Assembly (NCBI RefSeq): GCF_038004425.1
Contig: NZ_JBBORC010000001.1
Coordinates: forward strand, 3,416,001-3,480,000
Origin: Solibacillus sp. FSL W7-1464
Lineage (GTDB): Bacteria; Bacillota; Bacilli; Bacillales_A; Planococcaceae
DNA length: 64,000 nt
Direction of reading: 5' to 3'
In this document: piece after piece, positions 1 to 9,162 of the stretch
Position numbering within the stretch: position 1 is the first letter of the stretch
Layout: each line of letters starts with the position of its first letter
The notes under the pieces: model-generated
What the model was told of the DNA's origin: nothing
The model's input: only the letters and a program-made list of their open reading frames with translations
Databases searched by the model: none
Translations under genes and position numbers: made by a program

Positions 1-1195
1 TATTCAGTAACGCTTCATCACAGCCTTTACGTGGTGGATCGACTACCAATACATCTGCTACTTTACCTTCTTTGTACCAGCGTGGAATGACTTCTTCTGC
101 CGGGCCTGCTTCGAAATACGTGTTTGTAAAACCGTTTAGCGCGGCATTACGTTTCGCGTCCTCAATTGCTTGCTCGACAATTTCAACACCCATTACGTGA
201 CCAGCCTTTTGGGCTAAAAACAGTGAAATAGATCCGATACCGCAGTATGCGTCGATTACACGTTCATTACCTGTAAGTTGTGCATAATCAAGTGCCTGTT
301 TATAGAGAACTTCTGTTTGAACAGGGTTGACTTGATAAAACGAGCGTGCCGAAATTTCAAAGCGGACATTGCCGATTGTATCTTCAATTGTATCCTTGCC
401 CCAAAGCGTGAATGTATCATTGCCGAATATAACATTTGTTTTCTCACCATTTATATTTTGTACAATCGATGTGACATTAGGGATAAGCGCACGGATTTTT
501 TCGATTGCCGCACTCGCCTGCGGGAACTTCTTGGACTTTGTAACAAGTACGACCATTACTTCGCCTGTCGCACGCCCTTTACGAACGACAACGTGACGCA
601 ACATGCCTTGATGGGTTTTTTCATCATATGGACGCACACCTAAAATTTCTAATTCACGTTTCAAGTCTGCCATGACAACATCGGCTTCCCCTGTTTGAAT
701 TAAACAACGTTCCATATCAACGATTGAGTGTGACTTCGTTTTATAGAAGCCTGCCACCATCTGCCCTGCTTCGTTTTGCGCGAAAGGTATTTGTGATTTG
801 TTGCGGTAATGCCAGGGCTCTTCCATCCCTTTTACCGGAAGGACAGGTGCATCGATTTTACCAAGACGCTTCATCACATTTGCGACCATATTTTGCTTCC
901 ATTTTAATTGTCCCTCATACGAAAGGTGCTGTAACTGGCATCCTCCACATTGCGAGAAATAGACACATGGCGCTTCTACACGATCAGGCGACTTTTCCAG
1001 TATATTCACTACTTTAGCAAAGCCATAATTCTTTAATGTTTTCATGACATGAATTTCGGCGGTTTCTCCAGGTAGTGCCCCTTGTATAAATAATGGATAG
1101 CCATCAATTTTTGCGACGCCATTGCCATCATGTGTTAAATCTTCTATATAAACTGTTTGACGATCATTTTTTTTTATTGGTGCAGACATGTTCAT
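1..1195 (-). CDS. rlmD: 23S rRNA (uracil-5-)-methyltransferase RlmD/RlmCD (YefA type), 3' end outside window
   Basis: RumA-type SAM-dependent enzyme that makes 5-methyluridine in 23S rRNA. About 398 residues are visible and the C-terminus runs off the left edge. An N-terminal TRAM-like segment is followed by an iron-sulfur type cysteine cluster (CVYFSQCGGCQ, minus strand near 940-965). A SAM-binding stretch (DAYCGIGSIS, near 230-250) and the motif DPPRKGCDEALL (near 20-50) follow. The start is ATG at 1195 behind GAGAGG; an in-frame ATG at 1189 is the alternative. It is transcribed divergently from the chemotaxis receptor. B. subtilis yefA also sits near dagK (yerQ) and gatCAB. Whether it modifies one or two uridines cannot be told from sequence. 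Confidence 0.93.
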   Translation of the reverse strand, partial: MNMSAPIKKNDRQTVYIEDLTHDGNGVAKIDGYPLFIQGALPGETAEIHVMKTLKNYGFAKVVNILEKSPDRVEAPCVYFSQCGGCQLQHLSYEGQLKWKQNMVANVMKRLGKIDAPVLPVKGMEEPWHYRNKSQIPFAQNEAGQMVAGFYKTKSHSIVDMERCLIQTGEADVVMADLKRELEILGVRPYDEKTHQGMLRHVVVRKGRATGEVMVVLVTKSKKFPQASAAIEKIRALIPNVTSIVQNINGEKTNVIFGNDTFTLWGKDTIEDTIGNVRFEISARSFYQVNPVQTEVLYKQALDYAQLTGNERVIDAYCGIGSISLFLAQKAGHVMGVEIVEQAIEDAKRNAALNGFTNTYFEAGPAEEVIPRWYKEGKVADVLVVDPPRKGCDEALLN

Positions 1196-1374
1196 TTCTT
1201 CCTCTCATTTCAATCACTTTATTGTACCATGCTCCATATATTTTGCACTTATTATACTTTCCTTCACATATCCTTACTAATTCCAATTATTCCTTTTTTT
1301 CTAGTATTCAGTAAGTTTTACCTATATAATTCAATTTATAGCTCTAATAATTCTATTTTAAGGAGAAGAAAACC

Positions 1375-3060
1375 ATGTCAGTTCGCAAAAAACTTAATAT
1401 AGGCTTCATTTTAATCGGAATGATTCTTCTACTTTCAATCGGATTTGCAACCGTTCAGTTTTTCCGTATTGGTGATGAAGTTTCCAAAGCCGTTGATGTA
1501 CAAATGGCGCAGGTTACGCGTATTAATGATATCCAGCAGCACATATTGTCGCAGGGGATTTATGCACGTGCCTATGCAGTAGACCCTTCTCAAAATAACC
1601 TGGATTTACTAAACAGCCATACAACAAGCCTCATTCAGTTAATCGAGGAGGTGCAAGGTGAAAATATTTTAGCGGAAGCTTCACCAGTTATCACTAACTT
1701 AAAGGATCAGTCCGAAATAATCGCGGAGCAAATGGATAAGGTCATCTCATCTGTACAGGCACGTGATATTTCATCCGCTCTTTCAATGGTGAATGGCGAT
1801 TATACATATACGAGCGGATTCACGAGCGAACTTGCGGAGAAAGTGGAACAAATCGAAAACAAAGAGCTTGATAAAGTTGTAAACAATACGAAAGACATGA
1901 TTTCACTTTCTACGATTTTGTCGATCGTTTTTCTTATTATTACGCTTGTCGTTATCGGCTTTTATATGATTTATACGAAACACGGCATTACACAGCGCCT
2001 CCAATCCATTACAAATGATCTGGAACAAATAGCAGACGGGAACATTAAAGTTTTACATAAACCGGTTCGTACAAAAGATGAATTCGGTATGCTGTCGAAT
2101 GCTTTCATTTCATTACAGCGTAATTTTGAGGAACTGTTAACAAGCATTCAGCAAAACGCCACTCAGCTTAGCAATTCGGCTGATTCGCTTTTGAAAAACA
2201 GTGAATCGATTTCTGTGGAAACAGTTCACATTAAAGAATTGGTCGAGCATACTGCACAGACAGCCGCGACGATGACTATTGGAGCAAATGAAAGTGCACT
2301 CGCTGTGGATGAGACGTCACAAGGAATTAATTCGATTGCACGATCTACACAAGACTTGCATAGTGGTGCGGTGACATTGACACAGTTTGCCAATGATGGG
2401 GTAAAAATTATTGATGAAGCGATGCAGCAAATGGAAACCGTACATGCATCTACTGAATCGATTTCCAACCTTTCCCATGTTCTAATCGAACAGTCAGGAC
2501 AAATCAGTGCAATAACAAAAGCTATTACCGATATCGCCGATCAGACGAATCTGCTTGCCTTGAATGCTGCCATTGAAGCAGCCAGAGCTGGTGAACATGG
2601 GAAAGGCTTTGCTGTTGTGGCAGATGAGGTCCGCAAACTCGCGGAACAATCCAAAAAGTCCGCAAACGAAATTGTGCATTTAACCGAAACGATTCAGCAC
2701 AATTCCCAAAACGTTGGCGAAGCGGTGGAAAGCAGTCTCAAGTGTGCAAATGATGGCGTCGTTATCATTGATCGTGCCGGTCAGTCATTCCATACGATTA
2801 CCGACAATATATACAATATAACGGAGCGTGCAGAACATATATCTGCTACATCACAGCAAATTTCAGCAAGCTCTGAAGAAGTTGCCGCTTCAGTCATCGA
2901 AATTTCGCAAGGTACAGAGAAAACGATGATGAATGTAGAGCAAGTAGCCAATGCAACTCAACTCCAAACTGAAATTGTCGTTGAAATGGAAGAATTGTCT
3001 AAACGATTAGCGAATCAGGCAAAACAGCTCCAACAAAGCATGGATAAATTTACATTATAG
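1375..3060 (+). CDS. Methyl-accepting chemotaxis protein (561 aa)
   Basis: Membrane chemoreceptor that signals through CheA/CheW. TM1 lies at about residues 8-30, followed by an external helical ligand-binding region to about 175, TM2 at about 177-199, a HAMP linker and a long cytoplasmic coiled coil. The conserved signalling tip is visible near residues 385-425 ([19 protein letters not shown], then [15 protein letters not shown]). The first ATG follows AAGGAG at 8-9 nt. The sensor domain resembles four-helix-bundle types, so the ligand cannot be predicted. It stands alone: its neighbours are divergent (rlmD) and convergent (dagK), and a terminator follows it. I saw no clear sigma-D promoter. 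Confidence 0.95.
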   Translation: MSVRKKLNIGFILIGMILLLSIGFATVQFFRIGDEVSKAVDVQMAQVTRINDIQQHILSQGIYARAYAVDPSQNNLDLLNSHTTSLIQLIEEVQGENILAEASPVITNLKDQSEIIAEQMDKVISSVQARDISSALSMVNGDYTYTSGFTSELAEKVEQIENKELDKVVNNTKDMISLSTILSIVFLIITLVVIGFYMIYTKHGITQRLQSITNDLEQIADGNIKVLHKPVRTKDEFGMLSNAFISLQRNFEELLTSIQQNATQLSNSADSLLKNSESISVETVHIKELVEHTAQTAATMTIGANESALAVDETSQGINSIARSTQDLHSGAVTLTQFANDGVKIIDEAMQQMETVHASTESISNLSHVLIEQSGQISAITKAITDIADQTNLLALNAAIEAARAGEHGKGFAVVADEVRKLAEQSKKSANEIVHLTETIQHNSQNVGEAVESSLKCANDGVVIIDRAGQSFHTITDNIYNITERAEHISATSQQISASSEEVAASVIEISQGTEKTMMNVEQVANATQLQTEIVVEMEELSKRLANQAKQLQQSMDKFTL

Positions 3061-3080
3061 AATGAATTGATTTTGAATTA

Positions 3081-3123
3081 CCTTCACTTTAACGGTTTTT
3101 AATTGTTGAAGTGGAGGTTTTTT
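3081..3123 (+). terminator. Intrinsic terminator of the chemoreceptor gene
   Basis: The stem CCTTCACTT pairs with AAGTGGAGG (one G-T) and is followed by six or more T, about 20 nt after the stop codon. Confidence 0.8.
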
Positions 3124-3139
3124 AGAAGTTTCTCATTGC

Positions 3140-3414
3140 TTATTAGAACAATTTTTCATTTATTAGAAAAGTTGAGGGAGATATTAGAAAAGTGGCTTTT
3201 TATAGGACGTTTAAGGTTTTCTTTCTTATGAGATTGTGCGGATATTAGAACAATGGTGTACTTTATTAGAAAGTGTTAAAAGGATATTAGAACATTCGAT
3301 GGGTTTATTTGAACATCTCGGCCCGATATTAGAAGTTCATGCCGATATATTAGAACTTTCGCCTTTTATTAGAACTTAATTTATTTTATTAGAACTTTTA
3401 ACTATATATTAGAA
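3140..3414. repeat. Phased array of WTATTAGAA motifs, about 20-21 bp period
   Basis: Exact WTATTAGAA (W = A or T) starts at 3140, 3160, 3181, 3242, 3263, 3284, 3326, 3347, 3366, 3386 and 3406, with a one-mismatch copy (TTATTTGAA) at 3305. Successive distances are 20, 21, 61, 21, 21, 21, 21, 21, 19, 20 and 20 bp. The 61-bp gap equals three periods and holds weaker look-alikes near 3200 and 3226. The sequence between motifs is not conserved, so this is a spaced-motif array and not a simple tandem duplication. It lies between the convergent ends of the chemoreceptor and dagK genes, beyond both terminators. Confidence 0.85.
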
Positions 3415-3461
3415 TCCACCTGCCTGCTCGCTCAGTCCCCGCCCCCAATCTCCTCCCAAAA

Positions 3462-3499
3462 CAAAAAACTTACAAGGGCATTCCACTACCCTTGCAAGC
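3462..3499 (-). terminator. Intrinsic terminator of dagK
   Basis: On the minus strand TTGCAAGGG pairs with CCCTTGTAA (one G-T) around a 10-nt loop and is followed by a T-run, just after the dagK stop. Confidence 0.8.
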
Positions 3500-3504
3500 T
3501 TCAA

Positions 3505-4431
3505 TTAAATTACTTCTTCATCCGTTTCAATTTCACGAATTTTATCGATTGGCACGAATACTTCAATATGCCGTTTTAAATTTTGGAAAACGGCCGGTGC
3601 ATCGCCGCCGTATTCACCATCCAGGTTTATATGGACTTCCTGATCGGATGATACAACAACACGATTGGCTTTTCGGTAAACGACACGCTCATCGGATAAA
3701 TGCTCGCCACGCAATGCAAGTGAAGCTATACGTATGAAATCCGCAATATTGCATTCCTTTAAAATCATAACGGTAAACAGCCCGTCATTGATTGATGCAT
3801 CTGGTGCAATTTTCTCGAAACCGCCTACTGAATTTGTTAAGCCGCATAAAAACATCATCGCTTTTCCATCAAACTCTTCATCATCCATTTGGATTTTCAT
3901 ATGCGTCGCTTTAATGGAAGGAATCATTTCAATCGCTTTTAAATAATATGCCATTTGTCCAAGAACCGTTTTCATTCTGCTCGGGACTTCATATGTCAGC
4001 TCGGTAATTCGCCCGCCAGCAGCAATGTTAATGAAGTAGCGGTCTTCATTCAAAATGCCGACATCGACAGGTATTGTATCCCCTGCAAGAATAATGTTCA
4101 GCGCTTCCTCGACATTACGTGGAATACGAACAGCCCGTGCAAAGTCATTTGTCGTCCCCATTGGAATCAAACCTAGCTTCGGCCGTTTTTCACATTGACT
4201 GACACCTGCTACTACTTCATTTAAAGTACCGTCACCACCTACTGCAATTACAACATCAAATTCGCGACGTACGGCTTCGATTGCAGCATTTGTCGCATCA
4301 CCTTCACCAGTCGTTGCATGGCATGAAGTTTCGTATCCTGCTATTTCGAGTTTCTCCAATACTTCCGGAAGATGCCTCTTAAATGCTTCACGACCCGAAG
4401 TCGGGTTATATATAATTCTCGCTCTTTTCAT
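3505..4431 (-). CDS. dagK: Diacylglycerol kinase DagK (YerQ family, 308 aa)
   Basis: Soluble lipid kinase that phosphorylates diacylglycerol, returning it to phospholipid synthesis during lipoteichoic acid turnover. The N-terminal DAGK catalytic domain shows IIYNPTSGREAF and the nucleotide-binding motif VGGDGTLNEVVAG, then GTTNDFARA. The C-terminal half is a beta-rich domain of the NAD-kinase-like fold. I chose the start at 4431 (MKRARIIYNP) because AGGATGAG lies 6-8 nt upstream; a longer in-frame extension to 4473 has no comparable site. Length agrees with B. subtilis DagK. Its position between the yefA homologue and gatCAB follows the B. subtilis order. Confidence 0.93.
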   Translation of the reverse strand: MKRARIIYNPTSGREAFKRHLPEVLEKLEIAGYETSCHATTGEGDATNAAIEAVRREFDVVIAVGGDGTLNEVVAGVSQCEKRPKLGLIPMGTTNDFARAVRIPRNVEEALNIILAGDTIPVDVGILNEDRYFINIAAGGRITELTYEVPSRMKTVLGQMAYYLKAIEMIPSIKATHMKIQMDDEEFDGKAMMFLCGLTNSVGGFEKIAPDASINDGLFTVMILKECNIADFIRIASLALRGEHLSDERVVYRKANRVVVSSDQEVHINLDGEYGGDAPAVFQNLKRHIEVFVPIDKIREIETDEEVI

Positions 4432-4544
4432 TTTGATCTCATCCTGATTAATTATATTTTTCATCCTGCCCAAAGTATACTGCTGTCTGATTTAGAAAAG
4501 CAACAATAGTACCCGGGATCATCTCTTCAATAATACGCTTAAAA

Positions 4545-4580
4545 TAGAAAAAAGTTCCTACTATATTATATAGTAAGAAC
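4545..4580 (-). terminator. Intrinsic terminator of the thioredoxin-like gene
   Basis: On the minus strand GTTCTTACTATA pairs with TATAGTAGGAAC around a short loop and is followed by TTTTTTCTATTTT, 27 nt past the stop of the upstream minus-strand gene. Confidence 0.8.
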
Positions 4581-4606
4581 TCGTAAAAGTAACAGGATAA
4601 GTAAAA

Positions 4607-5164
4607 TTATATAGCTGCACTTACCTTGTTTTTAAAATCTTCATATACGTAGCTCCACAGCTTTGAATCGTTTACATACTGTCCGCGCATATTTTCATAT
4701 ACTGCTTTTTGTGCTTCTTCAAATGACGGATCTTCTTTATCCGGTAAAGTCGCACGTAAATCCGTTACAAGCTGCTGTAATTGCGGCGCACGTGGCCCCC
4801 ATGTAGTAATTACTTCCCCGGCTTCATTTAAAATTAAATACATCGGAATAGCTCGTCCGCCATTTGTTAAATAACGGTCGATTAAGTCAGTATCCGCATC
4901 ACGTAATGCCGTGCGAATTTCCACATTTGCCGCTTCCGCTACTTTGCGAATGATCGGGTTGTTAATCATAGCATCCCCGCACCAGTCTTCCGTAATCGCC
5001 AAAATATGGATATTGGCACTTTTCAGCTTTTCAATAAAAGCAGTATCTTCCGGAAGTTCAAAGCCCTCGTAAATTGCAAAGCTTTGTTCTTTCAGTTGAG
5101 ACATTGCATCCATATATTCTCTCATCGACTGGCTCTCTTCAAAATATTGTTGTTCTGTTTTCAT
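4607..5164 (-). CDS. Thioredoxin-family protein with DWCGDA motif (185 aa)
   Basis: Cytoplasmic thioredoxin-fold protein with no signal peptide. After an N-terminal helical region comes the strand-loop ITEDWCGDAMINNP, where a single Cys sits in place of a CxxC pair. It is followed by the cis-Pro region GRAIPMYLIL. Single-Cys WCGDA proteins form a widespread Bacillus family of unproved function, so a disulfide reductase role would be an inference. I chose ATG 5164 because AAAGGTGG lies 8 nt upstream; the longer reading to 5203 puts that site inside the gene. It is monocistronic with its own terminator and is divergent from oppA. Confidence 0.85.
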   Translation of the reverse strand: MKTEQQYFEESQSMREYMDAMSQLKEQSFAIYEGFELPEDTAFIEKLKSANIHILAITEDWCGDAMINNPIIRKVAEAANVEIRTALRDADTDLIDRYLTNGGRAIPMYLILNEAGEVITTWGPRAPQLQQLVTDLRATLPDKEDPSFEEAQKAVYENMRGQYVNDSKLWSYVYEDFKNKVSAAI

Positions 5165-5519
5165 ATATATACCACCTTTCAAATTCTCTCTTCTATTTTG
5201 CACGTTTTAAAGAAAAAAAGAAAGTTTTATGTGTCAAAATTGTTACACAATAATACAATTCGAAATTTTCAAAACAAGTTACATAAAACAGCAAATTTTT
5301 AATATTTTCGAGCATATAAAACCAATTCAATATTTTATAGAAATAATATTAACTTATAGTAAAATAATTAAAAATTTTCTTAATTGTTTTACTTATTAGT
5401 ATCTATAAAAAATTTTTAATCTAGTATATATTTCTTATAAATATTCTGATATATTAAAATAACGCATCAAAAAATTATCAGAAAATTTAATTTACATGAT
5501 TTTCTAGGAGGGGTTATTT
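5165..5519. promoter_or_regulatory. Very AT-rich intergenic region upstream of oppA
   Basis: 355 bp between divergent genes, strikingly poor in G and C from about 5270 on. It must hold the promoters of both flanking genes. I could not place a unique -35/-10 pair because too many AT hexamers fit. Two weak CodY-like matches (near 5264 and 5373, 11 of 15) and one strong one (5473) are present. Confidence 0.5.
5473..5487 (+). promoter_or_regulatory. Candidate CodY box upstream of oppA
   Basis: AATTATCAGAAAATT matches the CodY consensus AATTTTCWGAAAATT at 14 of 15 positions and ends 32 bp before the oppA start. Peptide importers are classic CodY targets in Bacillus (established knowledge). Binding here is an inference. 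Confidence 0.6.
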
Positions 5520-7139
5520 ATGAAACGCAATAAAAAGGTCGCATTGACTGCTACAGCACTTTCATTATCTGCATTACTTGCAGCATGTGGCGGTGGAGAA
5601 GAAACAAAATCTACATCATCTGGAGATGGTGAAAAAGAATTAGATCTATTAATTACATCTGAGCCGCCTTCATTACATCCACAATTAGCTTCAGATACAA
5701 CTTCTGGTGCTATTTTAGAAAGTACATTTGAAGGTTTAACAACAATGGTTGAAGGCGGGCCGGTTCTAGCTGCCGCTGAAGACTATAAAGTATCGGATGA
5801 CCTATTAACTTACACATTCACTTTACGTGACGCACAATGGTCAAATGGTGAAAAAGTAACGGCTGATGATTTTGCATACGCTTGGAAATGGGCATTAAAC
5901 CCGGAAAATGCGTCAGAATATTCTTCAATCCTTTACGCTATTAAAGGAGCAGAGGCATACAATACTGGTAAAGGCACTGCTGAAGATGTGGCGATTAACG
6001 TAATCGATGAAAAAACATTGGAAGTAACGTTAAACGCTCCAACTCCATATTTCTTGGAATTAACAGCTTTCAAAACATTCTACCCAATTCATAAAGCAAC
6101 AGCTGAAGCGGATCCAAAATGGTACACAGAAGCAGATACATATGTATCAAACGGTGCATTCAACTTAACTACTTGGAACCATTCAGGTGATATCGTTTTA
6201 GAGAAGAGCGATACTTACTGGGATACGAAAAACGTAGATATCGATACAGTTAACATTGCAATGGTTGAGTCTGAAACAACTCAAATGACAATGTTTGACG
6301 CTGGCGAAATCGATTTCCTTGGAGCTCCTTACGGGACAATTTCTCTTGATGCAATCGACCGCTTAAAATCAGAAGACAAATTAAATGTTTCTGATATGTC
6401 ATCTATTTACTGGTACAAGTTCAATACAGAAGATCCAGTAATGCAAAACGAAAACATTCGTAAAGCATTAGCATTGTCAATCGACCGTGAAAGCTTAATC
6501 AGTAATATTGTAAAAGGTGAACAAGAACCTGCATTAGGTATCGTACCAAACTCTGTTGAAGGCTTCGGCGATGACGAAGGTTACTTCAAAGATGCTGATT
6601 TCGATGAAGCAAAAAAATATTTAGATGCTGGTTTGAAAGAATTAGGATTAGCTAGCGCTAAAGATTTAGAAGTAAAAGTTTCATACAACACTTCTGAAGC
6701 ACACTCTGCTATCGCACAATTCATTCAACAAGGCTGGTCATCGAATTTAGGTATTACTGTTAAACTTGATAACTCGGAGTGGCAAGTATACTTAGATAAA
6801 ATCGGCAATGGCGATTACCAAATCGGTCGTCTTGGCTGGGGCGCTGACTACAATGATGCATATACATTCCTTGAAATGTACAACTCTGCTGAAAACGGCA
6901 ATAACCAAACTGGCTGGTCAAACGATGAGTACACTGCATTATTGAATGAATCAATCACTGAAACAGATCCGGCAAAACGTACGGAAAAACTATTGGCTGC
7001 TGAAGCAGTAATCATGGAAGAAATGCCTGTAGCACCAATTTACTACAACACGAACTTAAACGTTGTATCTGATGAAGTAGAAAATATGGTTCCAGATGCT
7101 TTAGGTAACATTAACCTGAAATACGTTAAAGTGAAGTAA
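5520..7139 (+). CDS. oppA: Oligopeptide ABC transporter substrate-binding lipoprotein (539 aa)
   Basis: Extracellular lipid-anchored peptide receptor of the importer encoded downstream. The signal peptide ends in a lipobox, LLAAC, with Cys23 as the lipidated residue, followed by a Gly/Ser-rich linker. The rest is a family-5 solute-binding domain with typical features (LLITSEPPSLHPQ, WSNGEKVTADDFAYAWK, RKALALSIDRESL). The start follows AGGAGGGG at 7 nt. It is the first gene of oppABCDF and is separated from oppB by a strong hairpin, which probably raises its expression over the membrane and ATPase genes. Peptide length preference cannot be read from sequence; a Dpp or App role is possible. Confidence 0.93.
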   Translation: MKRNKKVALTATALSLSALLAACGGGEETKSTSSGDGEKELDLLITSEPPSLHPQLASDTTSGAILESTFEGLTTMVEGGPVLAAAEDYKVSDDLLTYTFTLRDAQWSNGEKVTADDFAYAWKWALNPENASEYSSILYAIKGAEAYNTGKGTAEDVAINVIDEKTLEVTLNAPTPYFLELTAFKTFYPIHKATAEADPKWYTEADTYVSNGAFNLTTWNHSGDIVLEKSDTYWDTKNVDIDTVNIAMVESETTQMTMFDAGEIDFLGAPYGTISLDAIDRLKSEDKLNVSDMSSIYWYKFNTEDPVMQNENIRKALALSIDRESLISNIVKGEQEPALGIVPNSVEGFGDDEGYFKDADFDEAKKYLDAGLKELGLASAKDLEVKVSYNTSEAHSAIAQFIQQGWSSNLGITVKLDNSEWQVYLDKIGNGDYQIGRLGWGADYNDAYTFLEMYNSAENGNNQTGWSNDEYTALLNESITETDPAKRTEKLLAAEAVIMEEMPVAPIYYNTNLNVVSDEVENMVPDALGNINLKYVKVK

Positions 7140-7200
7140 TTTTAACTATTTAGTATTTACTCCTGCGATGGACGAGATCATTTCAAAAATCATCGTAAAT

Positions 7201-7237
7201 AGGGAGTGCCTCGAAATTATATTTCGGGCACTCCCTT
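7201..7237 (+). terminator. Hairpin between oppA and oppB (partial terminator or mRNA stabiliser)
   Basis: GGGAGTGCC-TCGAAAT pairs with ATTTCGGGCACTCCC, a roughly 15-bp stem with one bulge. Only a short, interrupted T stretch follows. The oppBCDF genes continue in the same direction, so leaky termination or 3'-end protection of oppA mRNA is the likely role. Confidence 0.7.
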
Positions 7238-7286
7238 TCATAGTTTTATCAAATATTCAAAATAGTATAAAAAGGAGGTACGGACA

Positions 7287-8216
7287 TTGCTTAACTTTAT
7301 TATTAAACGATTACTCTATATCGTACTTGCAATGTACTTAATTATTACAGCGACGTTCTTCTTAATGCAGCTTGCTCCCGGTAGCCCGTTTACTAGCGAA
7401 CGTGAACTGCCCCCTGCCATCGAAGAACAATTAAACGCGAAATACGGGTTGGATAATCCTTGGTATATCCAATATAAAGATTATTTAGTAGACACAATGA
7501 CATTTGATTTTGGGGAGTCGATGAAATACAAAGGCCGTTCCACAAATGACATTATCGCAGAAAGCTTCCCTGTATCACTTGCTTTAGGTCTTCAGGCGAT
7601 GGTTTTAGCCATTGGTCTTGGCGTATTGCTCGGCGTTATTTCTGCACTGTACCATAATCGCTTTGGAGATTATGCCGCAACCATTTTTGCAATTTTAGGG
7701 ATTTCGGTTCCTTCATTCATTTTAGCCGGACTCCTGCAGTATTACTTGGCATTTGAAGCTGGCTGGTTCCCGGTAAGTGGCTGGAAAGGATTCGCCTATA
7801 CGATCTTACCTTCGCTGGCAATCGCCGTTACCCATGCCGGATTTATTGCTAAACTTACGCGTTCTAGTATGTTGGAGCAAAACAATAGTGAGTATGTAAA
7901 GCTTGCTCGTGCAAAAGGTCTAGGAAAATGGACAATTGTGTTCAAGCACTCTTTACGTAATGCATTATTGCCGGTTGTAACGTATTTAGGTCCACTGTTT
8001 GCAGGTGTTATTACAGGTTCGTTCGTCATTGAACAGATTTTTGCGGTACCAGGACTTGGCCGCCACTTCGTAACAAGTATTACAAACCGTGACTATACGG
8101 TAATTATGGGTACGACAGTGTTCTATTCACTAATTTTATTGCTGGCTGTGTTAATCGTAGACATTTTATACAGTGTCATCGATCCACGTATTAAATTGAA
8201 AGGAGCGAAAAAATAA
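7287..8216 (+). CDS. oppB: Oligopeptide ABC transporter permease OppB (309 aa, TTG start)
   Basis: Integral membrane permease of the peptide importer. The N-terminal segment IIKRLLYIVLAMYLIITATF is typical of the OppB family, and several further hydrophobic helices follow. The cytoplasmic EAA loop that docks the ATPase is visible as EYVKLARAKGLGKW. The start is TTG at 7287, set by AAAGGAGG 8 nt upstream; no ATG gives a better fit. Its TAA stop overlaps the oppC ATG by one base (TAATG), so translation of the two permeases is probably coupled. Confidence 0.93.
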   Translation: MLNFIIKRLLYIVLAMYLIITATFFLMQLAPGSPFTSERELPPAIEEQLNAKYGLDNPWYIQYKDYLVDTMTFDFGESMKYKGRSTNDIIAESFPVSLALGLQAMVLAIGLGVLLGVISALYHNRFGDYAATIFAILGISVPSFILAGLLQYYLAFEAGWFPVSGWKGFAYTILPSLAIAVTHAGFIAKLTRSSMLEQNNSEYVKLARAKGLGKWTIVFKHSLRNALLPVVTYLGPLFAGVITGSFVIEQIFAVPGLGRHFVTSITNRDYTVIMGTTVFYSLILLLAVLIVDILYSVIDPRIKLKGAKK

Positions 8217-9148
8217 TGGCTCAAAACGAACAGCAAATACCAAAAGTATCAGCTGACATGTTCGATGTTGTCGGTCGTTCAGAAAATACAGATGCCCTTT
8301 CTAAAAAGCAAGTATCTTATTGGAAAGAAGTATTTTATCGCTTCTCTCATAACAAGTTAGCTGTACTAGGGTTAATCCTTTTAGTTCTGATAGCAGGATT
8401 TGCAATTTTTGCACCAATGTTCTCTTCTTATACATATGAACAGAATGTCGGATTATACAATACCGCTCCTTCTGCAACACATTGGTTCGGTACGGATGAC
8501 CTTGCGCGCGACATTTTTGTCCGTGCCTGGGAAGGTGCCCGAATTTCATTGTTCATCGGTATTACTGCTGCTGTAATTGATTTGATCATCGGTGTTTTAT
8601 GGGGAAGTATTGCAGGTTTGGCTGGTGGACGTGTCGATAATATCATGATGCGTATCGCAGACGTATTAACGGCAATCCCTTATTTATTAGTAGTAATTAT
8701 TTTATTGGTAATTATGGAGCCTGGTTTAGTTCCTATGATTATCGCCCTTTCCATTACAGGTTGGGTAAACATGGCACGAATTGTACGAAGTGAAGTACTG
8801 AAAATCAAAAATCAGGAGTACGTACTTGCAGCCCGTACATTAGGCGCAAATCAATGGCACATCATTAAACGTCACTTAATCCCAAATGCAATGGGTGCTA
8901 TTTTAGTAACAATGACAATGACTATTCCAAGTGCAATTTTCACAGAGAGTTTCTTAAGCTACTTAGGTTTAGGGGTTCAGGCTCCTTTAGCCAGCTGGGG
9001 TACGATGGCCTCTGAAGGTTTCAAAGCACTTCAATCTGCACCATGGCGATTATTGTTCCCTGCAGCTTTAATCTCGATTACAATATTCGCATTTAACGCA
9101 GTTGGGGACGGCTTACGTGACGCACTTGATCCGAAATTACGTAAATAA
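8216..9148 (+). CDS. oppC: Oligopeptide ABC transporter permease OppC (310 aa)
   Basis: Second transmembrane subunit of the peptide importer. It has a cytoplasmic N-terminal tail of about 45 residues with the OppC-type first helix (LAVLGLILLVLIAGFAIFAP). The family motif WFGTDDLARDIF follows in the external loop, and the EAA loop reads EYVLAARTLGANQWHI. Six helices are expected. It overlaps the oppB stop by one base and is followed by oppD after 14 nt. Length is normal for the family and I see no defects. Confidence 0.93.
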   Translation: MAQNEQQIPKVSADMFDVVGRSENTDALSKKQVSYWKEVFYRFSHNKLAVLGLILLVLIAGFAIFAPMFSSYTYEQNVGLYNTAPSATHWFGTDDLARDIFVRAWEGARISLFIGITAAVIDLIIGVLWGSIAGLAGGRVDNIMMRIADVLTAIPYLLVVIILLVIMEPGLVPMIIALSITGWVNMARIVRSEVLKIKNQEYVLAARTLGANQWHIIKRHLIPNAMGAILVTMTMTIPSAIFTESFLSYLGLGVQAPLASWGTMASEGFKALQSAPWRLLFPAALISITIFAFNAVGDGLRDALDPKLRK

Positions 9149-9162
9149 GGAGAGTGTACGCA

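Noticed and set aside
278..1017. Plus-strand frames opposite rlmD
   Set aside because: Antisense shadows. The minus-strand frame carries all RlmD motifs although it is cut by the window edge.
3081..3480. CRISPR array explanation of the WTATTAGAA repeats
   Set aside because: Repeats are 9 bp with 11-12 bp gaps, far below CRISPR repeat and spacer sizes, and no cas gene is near.
3585..3605. GGCCGG in dagK as another hairpin unit
   Set aside because: It lies in coding sequence (antisense) without flanking complementary arms.
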